DNA of 14,568 nucleotides from Opitutia bacterium UBA7441. GTDB taxonomy: Bacteria > Verrucomicrobiota > Verrucomicrobiia > Opitutales > Coraliomargaritaceae. The notes under the pieces were generated by a model that had not been told where the DNA came from, did not search any database, and was given only the letters and a program-made list of their open reading frames with translations. Below are positions 1 to 6,800 of the stretch, piece after piece; within the stretch, counting starts at the first letter, position 1, and every line of letters starts with the position of its first letter. Location: positions 1 through 14,568 of the forward strand of contig DLQD01000024.1 of NCBI GenBank assembly GCA_002480015.1, read 5' to 3'. Both the position numbers and the translations under genes were made by a program.

Positions 1-15
1 CGTCCTTAACTGGAC

Positions 16-34
16 GCTAGTGATAATCATTATT
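16..34. promoter_or_regulatory. Putative Fur-box-like operator
   Basis: The 19 bases match the classical Fur box consensus GATAATGATAATCATTATC at 16 of 19 positions; the mismatches are at positions 2, 5 and 19 of the consensus. The core TGATAATCATTAT is intact. It lies 56 bp upstream of the TTG start of the SNF2 helicase gene, but could equally serve a divergent gene left of the window. A short inverted repeat (CGTCC at 1-5, GGACG at 12-16) abuts it and may be the end of something cut by the window edge. The match is seen directly; iron regulation is an inference. Confidence 0.42.
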
Positions 35-89
35 AAACAGATCTTCATCCCTTGGTGCAATTTAAGAAACGCGAAATATTTTTGAGGGG

Positions 90-3000
90 TTGCCTCCAGC
101 CTCAAATTTTTGTCCGATTAACCGCTTTATGTTACTCCCACCCAAACCTGCACCGACCTTCGATCGCAGCTTCCTCTTGGATTTAGGGGGCGGCGGTGTG
201 CTCTATCGGGCGGCTGAGAAACTTTTCGAGTCGCATGCGGTCGAGTCGGCGGAATGGGAGAGCCCCGTACTTAAGGGGCTCGTTAATGGTGGCAATGCGA
301 TCTACACGCCCGAACTTAACCTGCGTTCCACGGTCTTTGCCGAAAACACCTGCACGTGCCCTGACGGTCGAAAGCGTAAGGTCTGCGTCCACGCCATTGC
401 CCTGGCGATGCACTATCAAGCTCTTCGCAATGAGCCGCCTGTTTCCCCCGCCGCGCCACCCATCCAATCCGAACCTGAGCCAACTGTTCCCGCGATCAAG
501 ACGCTCCGTTCCATTCGACTAGCCGAAAACGCAGTGCCGCTGCGCTTGCTCGTCTTCCTGCCTCCCAATCTCGAAGTCGCCGCCGGGCGTGGTGGTATCG
601 TCATCAAGCTCGACGCCGCTGTCGGCCGTGAGATTTTACCACTTAATAAGCTCAGCCCGAACAAGGCTTATTCCGTCAATCCGGCACAAAAAGAGGCCCT
701 ACACCGTGTTGAGTCCTGGTGTGGTGGCAAATTGTCCAGCCTGCTACAGCTCAATGCTAGCCAGCTCCGCAGCTTGCTGGACTGTCTGCGGGACGAGCCC
801 ATCGTTTATTGGGTCAAACAACCGAACGCCCCAATCGATTGGGTCGCGGGCGCGCTTCCCGGCGTTTATGAATTCCTCGGTGAGTCCCATCCCGAAGCGG
901 AAGCGGAGGAAGCCCCTGAACCCGTCGCTCTGGAACTCGACCGATCCAAGCGGCGCATTCGCCCAGATATTAGCCTTCGCGAGAAATCGAAGCCCAACCT
1001 CCGTCGTATTGCCGAGAACAAGCGCCCTCAATTATGGGCTACCCGCACAGGGGATTATCCCGCGGCCAGCGCCGTTTCTGATTCGATGGATGGCTACCCG
1101 GCGAACCGTATTGTCGTTGACGGCTCGACTCACTACATTGCCATTCGTCTGCCCTCTGCCGATACGGACTCCGTTCAGCCGCTCCGTACTATTCTCAAGG
1201 CTGAGGGCTTCATGCTCGAGCCGAGCAACCGTAAGTGGTGGCTCCGCGACCGCCACAAGGCGCTCAATTTCCTGGCCGGCCATTGGAAGGCGCTGAAAGA
1301 AGAATGGCGCGCAGAGTTCACCCCAAACTTTCAGGCCAAACTCGCCGATGTCGAAATCTCAGCCCTCAAAGTGCTTGTGGAAGAAGACGGCGGCAAATTC
1401 GCTCTCGATATCAGCCTCAGTCAGAAAGCCGATGAGAAGGACCTGCGCCGCGCCCTCGCCAGTGGAAAAAACTATGTCGAGTCCGAGGGTGAGGCGATCA
1501 TCCTGCTCGACCGCAACTCCGTCCAGCAACTTCACGAAATTGAACGCGCCGTCAGCGGTCAGGCTGACCGGCCCTTCACGCCTACCTTTTCGAAACGTCT
1601 GGATACTCAGGACCTGAGCGACGTCGAGGACTTGCTCGACGAAATGTGTGAAGGCTGGCAACCACCCCAGGCCTGGCAGTCCCGCAGCCGCGCGCTGAAA
1701 GAAGTCGGCGCCCTTGAGCCCGCTCCCGTTCGCCCGGGATATGACGCGATCCTCCGCACCTATCAACGCATCGGCGTGGCCTGGCTCTGGCATCTTTATC
1801 GCCACCAACTCGGTGGTATCCTTGCTGATGAAATGGGCCTCGGTAAAACCCTTCAAGCTCTCGCCTTAATTGAGTGTATCCGCAATCAGGATACACCTAT
1901 TTCTGCAAGTCCCCATTCAGACGAAAGATTTTGCAGACAATCGAGGCTGGAGAAAAAGCCCGCCCTCGTTGTCTGCCCGGCCAGCTTGGTTGAGAACTGG
2001 CTACGCGAGGCGAATCGCTTTACGCCCAACTTAAAGGCGGTCAAGCACCACGGCTCGAAGCGGGCCAAGGAGCCCGTTGTGTTGGAGGAGTATGATCTAG
2101 TTATCACCTCCTACGGTACCCTCCGTCAGGATGCTGAGCTCCTCGGCACAATGGACTGGTGCATCGTGATCGGCGACGAAGCCCAACACATTAAAAACCG
2201 CCGTAGCCAAAACGCCAAGACCCTAAGCAGTCTGCACGCCGAAGGCCGCTTCCTTCTGACGGGCACCCCGGTCGAAAACTCGCTCGACGATCTTCTCTCT
2301 CTTTTCAGCTTCCTTATGCCCGGCTACTTGCAGAAACCTGCCGGCCAGCTCTCGCAGGACGAGAAGGCTTGGCACAATAAGCGCCAAACTGAGCGTGCCG
2401 CCGCCTACATCCTCCGGCGCACTAAGAAGGAAGTTGCTCCCGAGTTGCCCGAGAAGATCGAGAAAACTTTCTTCTGCGAACTCGGCTCCAAGCAGCAACG
2501 CTTCTATCAGGATACTCTCGAAAAAACCCGCCGCGACATCTTTAACCTCGAAATGTCCGGGGCCAGTAACGGACGCGTCCAGTTTGCTGCCTTCACGGAA
2601 CTACTCCGCCTTCGACAAGTCTGCGTCGATCCCCGCATCCTGGACGAGCAGTTTCCAGAGAAAGAAAGTGCCAAACTCGCCGCCTTTGACGAAGTGCTTG
2701 ACGAGTGCCTCGACGCCGGCAGTCGCATCCTCGTCTTTTCCAGCTTCGTCACCGCACTGCAATTACTCGCCGCGCGTTTGGAGGGCAAAGGCCATAGATT
2801 CTGCTACCTCGACGGCAAGACGAGGAACCGTCAGGCGCTAGTCGACCAGTTTAACGAAGATGAAAGCATCCCCGTGTTTTTGATCTCGCTCAAAGCCGGA
2901 GGCACCGGCCTTAACCTGACGGGGGCTGACACTGTTTTGCATTACGACCCTTGGTGGAACCCCGCCGCAGAAGCCCAAGCGACCGACCGTGCGCATCGCA

Positions 3001-3173
3001 TCGGTCAGACAAAAGTCGTCACCAGTATTAAGCTCATTGCCGCCGATACCGTCGAAGAAAAGGTCCTTGAACTTCAAGCCAAGAAAGCCGAAATATTAAA
3101 AGAGCTTTTCGAAGAATCCGAAGCTGCCAACGCCAGAGTCAGCCTCGACGATATCAAGGAGCTTCTCGGGTGA
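90..3173 (+). CDS. SWIM zinc-finger SNF2-family helicase/ATPase
   Basis: Superfamily 2 DNA translocase of the bacterial SNF2 type, expected to move on duplex DNA in transcription or repair; the exact substrate is unknown. An N-terminal SWIM zinc finger is visible as C88-T-C90...C98-V-H100. A long middle region (about 110-550) is not recognised in detail. The ATPase core follows: LRTYQRIGVAWL upstream of motif I, Walker A DEMGLGKT (580-587), CPASLVENW (Ia), DEAQH (696-700, motif II), TGTPVEN (III), RILVFSSF (IV), AGGTGLNL (V) and ATDRAHRIGQ (964-973, VI). The start is uncertain: the TTG at 90 has GAGGGG touching it, while an in-frame ATG at 129 gives a protein 13 residues shorter; neither has a well-spaced ribosome site. 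Between motifs I and Ia there are about 20 extra residues encoded by two hairpins (1874-1937). No partner gene is adjacent. The family call is secure; the cellular role is not. Confidence 0.93.
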   Translation: MPPASNFCPINRFMLLPPKPAPTFDRSFLLDLGGGGVLYRAAEKLFESHAVESAEWESPVLKGLVNGGNAIYTPELNLRSTVFAENTCTCPDGRKRKVCVHAIALAMHYQALRNEPPVSPAAPPIQSEPEPTVPAIKTLRSIRLAENAVPLRLLVFLPPNLEVAAGRGGIVIKLDAAVGREILPLNKLSPNKAYSVNPAQKEALHRVESWCGGKLSSLLQLNASQLRSLLDCLRDEPIVYWVKQPNAPIDWVAGALPGVYEFLGESHPEAEAEEAPEPVALELDRSKRRIRPDISLREKSKPNLRRIAENKRPQLWATRTGDYPAASAVSDSMDGYPANRIVVDGSTHYIAIRLPSADTDSVQPLRTILKAEGFMLEPSNRKWWLRDRHKALNFLAGHWKALKEEWRAEFTPNFQAKLADVEISALKVLVEEDGGKFALDISLSQKADEKDLRRALASGKNYVESEGEAIILLDRNSVQQLHEIERAVSGQADRPFTPTFSKRLDTQDLSDVEDLLDEMCEGWQPPQAWQSRSRALKEVGALEPAPVRPGYDAILRTYQRIGVAWLWHLYRHQLGGILADEMGLGKTLQALALIECIRNQDTPISASPHSDERFCRQSRLEKKPALVVCPASLVENWLREANRFTPNLKAVKHHGSKRAKEPVVLEEYDLVITSYGTLRQDAELLGTMDWCIVIGDEAQHIKNRRSQNAKTLSSLHAEGRFLLTGTPVENSLDDLLSLFSFLMPGYLQKPAGQLSQDEKAWHNKRQTERAAAYILRRTKKEVAPELPEKIEKTFFCELGSKQQRFYQDTLEKTRRDIFNLEMSGASNGRVQFAAFTELLRLRQVCVDPRILDEQFPEKESAKLAAFDEVLDECLDAGSRILVFSSFVTALQLLAARLEGKGHRFCYLDGKTRNRQALVDQFNEDESIPVFLISLKAGGTGLNLTGADTVLHYDPWWNPAAEAQATDRAHRIGQTKVVTSIKLIAADTVEEKVLELQAKKAEILKELFEESEAANARVSLDDIKELLG
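1874..1937. repeat. Double-hairpin element inside the SNF2 gene
   Basis: Two consecutive inverted repeats lie in the coding sequence. GTGTATCC (1874-1881) pairs perfectly with GGATACAC (1889-1896) around a 7-base loop. TCTGCAA (1902-1908) pairs with TTGCAGA (1931-1937) around 22 bases. The stretch encodes the extra, polar segment around residues 595-620 between Walker A and motif Ia, where SNF2 proteins usually have a short variable loop. The frame stays open. I infer an inserted palindromic repeat; exact borders and target duplication cannot be seen. Confidence 0.5.
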
Positions 3174-3178
3174 TTCTC

Positions 3179-3211
3179 TGCCGGACTGGATGCAGCGACG
3201 CCTATCCGGCA
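3179..3211. repeat. Inverted repeat just after the SNF2 gene
   Basis: TGCCGGA (3179-3185) is complementary to TCCGGCA (3205-3211), with 19 bases between, starting 6 bases after the SNF2 stop codon. No T-run follows, so it is not a canonical intrinsic terminator. It could be a weak terminator, a 3'-end protecting hairpin or a decayed repeat. The rest of the 254-bp gap to the next gene holds no ORF that I can support. Confidence 0.3.
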
Positions 3212-3379
3212 CGTTCAATCAGCCCTGTAATGGCTTCTTTCAGCGGATGTGAAGCGCTAGGCATGTTTTGGCCAGACCCTTACGCGGCACTTTAACAAAT
3301 GCCAAGAAGGCGGGTATCGCGCCTGACGGTCGGAGATTGCCGGACATGGGTCTTGTGGAATGGGTGTGGGTGGCCTGTT

Positions 3380-3393
3380 AGGTAAAATTACCT
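3380..3393. promoter_or_regulatory. 14-bp perfect dyad upstream of the UDP-glucose dehydrogenase gene
   Basis: AGGTAA-AA-TTACCT is a perfect inverted repeat 34 bp upstream of the ATG at 3428. It overlaps where a -35 element would lie for the TATAAC at 3413. This is a plausible operator site, but no specific regulator is recognised. Confidence 0.25.
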
Positions 3394-3418
3394 TGTCAGC
3401 CTGGGAAGATGCTATAAC
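3389..3418 (+). promoter_or_regulatory. Possible sigma70-type promoter, leaderless
   Basis: TATAAC at 3413-3418 resembles a -10 box. Upstream there is TTACCT (3389-3394, 18-bp spacer) or TTGTCA (3393-3398, a short 14-bp spacer). Transcription would then begin around 3425-3428, at the start codon itself, implying a leaderless mRNA. This fits the lack of a properly spaced ribosome site: GAGG touches the ATG directly. Both elements are weak, so this is tentative. Confidence 0.28.
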
Positions 3419-3427
3419 ACCGCGAGG

Positions 3428-4786
3428 ATGAATATTTGTTGCATAGGCGCTGGATACGTAGGTGGCCCCACTATGGCTATGATCGCTCACAAGTGTAAAG
3501 ACCACACGGTGACCGTCGTGGATATCAACCAGGCTCGTATCGATGCGTGGAATTCCGATACGCTCCCCGTCTACGAACCCGGTCTGGACGAGATCGTGCA
3601 GGGCGCGCGTGGGACCAACCTCTTTTTCTCCACCGATGTGGATACCGCCATACGGGAGGCCGAGATGATCTTTCTCAGCGTCAACACCCCGACCAAAACC
3701 TACGGCGTCGGTGCAGGCCGCGCTGCCGATCTACGCTACATTGAGAAGTGCGCTCGCAAGATCGCCGAGGTGGCGGAAGACGATAAGATCGTCGTGGAAA
3801 AATCCACTTTGCCCGTGCGCACCGCCGAGTCAGTCAAGCGTATCCTCGAGTCTAACTCCAACGGTCGCCAGTTTCAGATCCTTTCCAATCCTGAGTTCCT
3901 CGCCGAGGGAACCGCCATGGCCGACCTCGAAGCGCCGGATCGCGTCCTCATCGGCGGCGACCAAACCCCTGAAGGCAAGGCCGCCATCCAGAAGCTCGTC
4001 GATGTCTACGCCACTTGGGTGCCTCGCGAGCGTGTCTTGACCACCAACCTTTGGTCGTCCGAGCTCTCAAAGCTCACCGCCAACGCCTTCCTTGCACAGC
4101 GCATTTCCTCGATCAACGCCATCTCCGCGCTCTGCGAAGCGACCGGAGCGAATGTCGACGAAGTCGCCCACGCGATTGGCACGGATAGCCGCATCGGCCC
4201 CAAGTTCCTCAAGTCCTCCGTGGGTTTCGGCGGTTCCTGCTTCCAGAAAGACATCCTTAATCTCGTCTATCTCTGCGAGCACTTTGGCTTGCCCGAAGTC
4301 GCCGCCTACTGGAACAGCGTCATCGAGATGAACGACTATCAGAAGCATCGTTTCTGCCGCCGTGTCATTTCCTCGATGTTCAACACGGTCTCGGATAAGA
4401 AGATCGCCGTTCTCGGTTTTGCCTTCAAGAAGGACACCAACGACACCCGCGAGTCCGCCGCCATCTACATTTGCAAAGACCTCCTCGAAGAACAGGCCAA
4501 TATCGCTATCTACGATCCCAAGGTCGAAGTCGCCCAGATTCAGCGCGATCTCGAAATCGACGCTGATAATAAATACGTGACTTACTGCGAGTCCGCGATG
4601 GAAGCGACCAAGGACGCCCACGCCATCCTCGTGCTGACCGAGTGGGACGAATTCAAGGCTCTCGATTACAAAAAGATCTACGAGCAAATGCAGTTGCCCG
4701 CCTTCCTCTTCGACGGCCGCAACATCCTCGACCTCGAAGCCCTCGCCGAGATCGGCTTCGAAGCCAGCGGCATTGGTAAAGGGTAG
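3428..4786 (+). CDS. ugd: UDP-glucose 6-dehydrogenase, eukaryote-like long form
   Basis: Oxidises UDP-glucose to UDP-glucuronate with 2 NAD+, in the cytoplasm, supplying uronic acid and pentose sugars for surface polysaccharides. The N-terminal Rossmann motif is GAGYVGG, starting within the first ten residues, which fixes the start at 3428. Catalytic elements are NPEFLAEGTA with E156 and E160, SSELSKLTANAF with K215 and N219, and GFGGSCFQKD with the nucleophile C271 and D275. A C-terminal UDP-binding Rossmann domain contains GFAFKKDTNDTRES. These sit at a constant offset of five from the residues I recall for human UGDH (E161, K220, C276, D280), and the sequence follows the animal enzyme closely throughout, without its C-terminal tail (452 versus about 494 residues). 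No glycan gene is adjacent. A REP-like repeat begins 4 bases after the stop. Confidence 0.96.
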   Translation: MNICCIGAGYVGGPTMAMIAHKCKDHTVTVVDINQARIDAWNSDTLPVYEPGLDEIVQGARGTNLFFSTDVDTAIREAEMIFLSVNTPTKTYGVGAGRAADLRYIEKCARKIAEVAEDDKIVVEKSTLPVRTAESVKRILESNSNGRQFQILSNPEFLAEGTAMADLEAPDRVLIGGDQTPEGKAAIQKLVDVYATWVPRERVLTTNLWSSELSKLTANAFLAQRISSINAISALCEATGANVDEVAHAIGTDSRIGPKFLKSSVGFGGSCFQKDILNLVYLCEHFGLPEVAAYWNSVIEMNDYQKHRFCRRVISSMFNTVSDKKIAVLGFAFKKDTNDTRESAAIYICKDLLEEQANIAIYDPKVEVAQIQRDLEIDADNKYVTYCESAMEATKDAHAILVLTEWDEFKALDYKKIYEQMQLPAFLFDGRNILDLEALAEIGFEASGIGKG

Positions 4787-4789
4787 GGG

Positions 4790-4817
4790 CGTAGCCCGCA
4801 GCTTCAGCTAGGGTTCC
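4790..4817. repeat. REP-like repeat, copy 1 (after ugd)
   Basis: The first 19 bases, CGTAGCCCGCAGCTTCAGC (4790-4808), are identical to 12513-12531, and most of the next nine bases also match. The unit can fold: AGCCC pairs with GGGTT (with G-T pairing), and GCTTCAGC inside is nearly self-complementary. It begins 4 bases after the ugd stop. I infer a dispersed REP-type element; no transposase is present in the window. Confidence 0.6.
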
Positions 4818-4915
4818 GTTGCGACCCGCCCGTTCAATATGTATCGAGTGCTTGCTAAAGCCGCGCACTACGCCGGCACGCTGTATCCAAACCCTCGCTA
4901 TCCATGAATTACCGG

Positions 4916-4929
4916 TTGCCAGTCGGCAA
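4916..4929. promoter_or_regulatory. Inverted repeat and AT-rich tract upstream of fabV
   Basis: TTGCC (4916-4920) and GGCAA (4925-4929) form a short dyad around AGTC. TTGCCA (4916-4921) could be a -35 with a weak TTTCAT 17 bp downstream (4939-4944). A T-rich stretch follows (4950-4956) before the ATG at 4983, and no Shine-Dalgarno sequence is visible. This is the likely fabV control region, but neither promoter nor operator is firmly identified. Confidence 0.2.
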
Positions 4930-4982
4930 ATCCCACTCTTTCATGGTGCTTTTTATTACCTAAACCACTCACTGATAGACTT

Positions 4983-6161
4983 ATGATTGTTAAGCCACGT
5001 ATTCGAGGATTTGTTTGTATCACCGCACACCCCAAAGGTTGCGAAGCTAAAGTTCGCCAAGAAATTGCCGTCGCCCAGGCGGCCAAGAAAGTGGGCGGCC
5101 CTAAGAAAGTTCTCGTTATCGGCAGCTCCACTGGCTACGGGCTCTCCACTCGGATAGCCTCCGCTTTCAGTCACGACGCGGCCACCCTCGGTGTCTTCTT
5201 CGAGCGTCCTTCGATCAAGGGTAAGCCCGCCAGCGCGGGTTGGTATAACTCCGTCGCTTTCGAAAAAGCCGCCCATGAGGCCGGCCTCTACGCCAAAAGC
5301 ATTAACGGCGACGCCTTTTCCGACGAGATCAAGGCGCAGACCATCGAGACGATAAAGGCCGACCTCGGCCAAGTGGACCTCGTTGTCTACAGCCTCGCAT
5401 CTCCTCGCCGCACGGATCCCAAAACCGGCGAGACCTACCGGTCGGTGCTTAAGCCGATCGGCGAATCTTTCACCAACCGCACCCTCGACACAGATAAGGA
5501 CGAGGTCAGTGAGGTCACCATCGAACCCGCGAGCGTAGAAGAGGTGGCCCACACGGTCAAAGTGATGGGCGGCGAAGACTGGGAACTCTGGATGGATGCC
5601 CTCGACGCAGCCGGTGTCCTAGCGCCTGGTGCCAAGAGTGTCGCCTATTCCTACATCGGCCCCGAAATCACTTGGCCCGTTTACACCAACGGCACCATTG
5701 GCCAAGCCAAGAAAGATGTCGAACGCGCTGCTGCGGCCATCACCGCAAAGCACAAGTGCTCGGCCTATGTCGCAGTCAATAAAGCCGTCGTCACCCAGGC
5801 GAGTTCCGCCATACCTGTGGTGCCGCTCTACATTTCCATCCTATTCAAGGTGATGAAGGCCAAAGGTACGCACGAAGATTGCATCGAGCAGATGGTTCGT
5901 CTCCTCAACGAGCGTCTTTACGGCGACGATCTTCAGCTCGACAGTGTCGGTCGCATCCGCGTCGACGACTGGGAGATGGATCCCGACGTGCAGCAAGCGG
6001 TCGCTGATATCTGGCCTAGCATTAGGAGTGAAACACTTAACGCCGAGTCCGATTACTTAGGTTACCAAAATAACTTCCTCGCGCTCTTCGGTTTCGGCCT
6101 TCCTGGCGTTAATTACGACGAAGATGTCGAGGTCGAAGTGGACCTGCCGAGCGCAGGATAA
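4983..6161 (+). CDS. fabV: Trans-2-enoyl-CoA/ACP reductase (NADH), FabV type
   Basis: Reduces trans-2-enoyl thioesters in the last step of each fatty-acid elongation cycle, in the cytoplasm; it is a member of the FabV/TER branch of short-chain dehydrogenases. The start MIVKPRIRGFVCITAHPKGC is typical of the family and fixes the ATG at 4983. Visible landmarks are the cofactor loop GSSTGYGL (47-54), FFERP with E74 in the position associated with NADH preference, AGWYN (85-89), the loop LASPRRTDPKTG, and the catalytic pair in Y-x8-K spacing, Y234 and K243, within PVYTNGTIGQAKK. The 392 residues fit the usual 390-400. FabV is generally insensitive to triclosan; whether it is the only enoyl reductase here cannot be told. 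It is a stand-alone gene followed by a hairpin (6165-6192) and facing the convergent helicase gene. Confidence 0.96.
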   Translation: MIVKPRIRGFVCITAHPKGCEAKVRQEIAVAQAAKKVGGPKKVLVIGSSTGYGLSTRIASAFSHDAATLGVFFERPSIKGKPASAGWYNSVAFEKAAHEAGLYAKSINGDAFSDEIKAQTIETIKADLGQVDLVVYSLASPRRTDPKTGETYRSVLKPIGESFTNRTLDTDKDEVSEVTIEPASVEEVAHTVKVMGGEDWELWMDALDAAGVLAPGAKSVAYSYIGPEITWPVYTNGTIGQAKKDVERAAAAITAKHKCSAYVAVNKAVVTQASSAIPVVPLYISILFKVMKAKGTHEDCIEQMVRLLNERLYGDDLQLDSVGRIRVDDWEMDPDVQQAVADIWPSIRSETLNAESDYLGYQNNFLALFGFGLPGVNYDEDVEVEVDLPSAG

Positions 6162-6164
6162 AAG

Positions 6165-6192
6165 TAGTCGGGTTGGCTCTGCCGCCCGACTG
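6165..6192. repeat. Hairpin after fabV
   Basis: AGTCGGG (6166-6172) pairs with CCCGACT (6185-6191) around a 12-base loop, with one further G-T pair outside. It starts 4 bases after the fabV stop. There is no T-run, so it is better read as a REP-like or 3'-end stabilising hairpin than as an intrinsic terminator. Confidence 0.4.
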
Positions 6193-6228
6193 ATGCGGCC
6201 TACAGCTTTATCTGTTCCCGGTCTTTCA

Positions 6229-6257
6229 ACCGCAGATAGACTCGGATCCACGCAGAT
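6229..6257. repeat. ACCGCAGAT...ACGCAGAT-type repeat
   Basis: CGCAGAT occurs at 6231-6237 and again at 6251-6257, in the frame ACCGCAGAT...GGATCCACGCAGAT. This closely resembles a short repeat that I recall being scattered through intergenic DNA of several environmental bacterial phyla. Only one copy is in the window, so its repeated nature in this genome is inferred. Confidence 0.4.
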
Positions 6258-6323
6258 GAGGGCCGGTAACCCAGCCCGAGTGATTAGTCGTCTAAGTGGT
6301 TATCGACGGAGTATAACGGAGAT

Positions 6324-6364
6324 GGCGCTGGCAATATTTCCTCGGTGTCTCCGTGTCCAGCGCC
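6324..6364. repeat. Inverted repeat with a second small hairpin
   Basis: GGCGCTGG (6324-6331) is a perfect complement of CCAGCGCC (6357-6364) across 25 bases containing CTCGGTGTCTCCGTG. Directly after it, CCGTT (6365-6369) pairs with AACGG (6377-6381). The loop resembles the recurrent 'cggtgtctccgtg' intergenic repeat type. No coding function is evident. Confidence 0.4.
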
Positions 6365-6552
6365 CCGTTTTCCTTGAACGGTTAGTTAATTTGAATAAAT
6401 CTATGAATCGTCATTGCTCAAACCCTCTAAACAAAAGGCGCGAAACACCGTCACCTAATTCTCAACGTGCAAACCCATTCAATTTTCTTAATATTAGGAA
6501 CCCGAGTTATCTCAAACTGAGTTAGGGATATAACTGATATATTAAAGAATAC

Positions 6553-6603
6553 TCACGCAAAGCCGCAGAGACGCGAAGGCAAAGAACTTTGCGCCTTAGC
6601 GTC
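6553..6603. repeat. Long imperfect hairpin repeat
   Basis: The arm GACGCGAAGGCAAAG (6570-6584) pairs with CTTTGCGCCTTAGCGTC (6587-6603) with one mismatch and a 2-base bulge. It is preceded by ACGCAAAGCCGCAGA. The pattern is the familiar 'acgcaaagacgcagaggcgc' type of intergenic repeat seen in many environmental bacteria (recalled, not searched). It could form a stable stem in RNA of either strand. It lies nearly 200 bp downstream of the AddA-like stop, reading on the minus strand. Confidence 0.55.
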
Positions 6604-6676
6604 TTAAGCGACCACCGGGAGCGGGCGTCAGAATAATCAGCATGAGAGGAAAAATCAGAAAAGCTAAATCCACTCA

Positions 6677-6700
6677 GCGCAGTCCTGAAGCGACCTGCGC
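6677..6700. repeat. Hairpin downstream of the AddA-like gene
   Basis: GCGCAG (6677-6682) and CTGCGC (6695-6700) are perfectly complementary around a 12-base loop. It is probably another REP-like unit of this spacer; no T-run accompanies it. Confidence 0.35.
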
Positions 6701-6733
6701 CACGACGGGCTAAATCCCTCCTTTCGGCTTAGG

Positions 6734-6789
6734 CTCGGCAGGCATATGGTTTCCGGAGAGCCTTTTGCTCAGGCCGAGAAAGCGTGCCG
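6734..6789. repeat. Nested inverted repeat just after the AddA-like gene
   Basis: CTCGGC (6734-6739) pairs with GCCGAG (6773-6778), and CGGCA (6736-6740) can alternatively pair with TGCCG (6785-6789). It begins about 10 bases beyond the stop of the minus-strand helicase gene and could protect or end that transcript's 3' end, but no T-run follows on the minus strand. Confidence 0.33.
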
Positions 6790-6800
6790 CTACGAAAACG

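Larger units (their letters stand above)
6162..6800. other. Gene-free convergent spacer packed with repeats
   Basis: This 639-bp spacer lies between the 3' ends of fabV (+) and the AddA-like gene (-). Short open frames cross it but have no recognisable protein features. It contains at least six separate hairpin or repeat units, listed individually, with AT-richer DNA at about 6380-6560. No tRNA, promoter or T-tracted terminator was recognised. It looks like a sink for small non-coding repeats where insertion is harmless. Confidence 0.6.

Noticed and set aside
3179..3211. Intrinsic terminator after the SNF2 gene
   Set aside because: Long loop and no T-run; kept only as an inverted repeat.
6124..6525. 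Open frame overlapping the fabV 3' end into the spacer
   Set aside because: Covers several hairpin repeats, composition is arbitrary and there is no start signal; explained by repeats rather than a gene.
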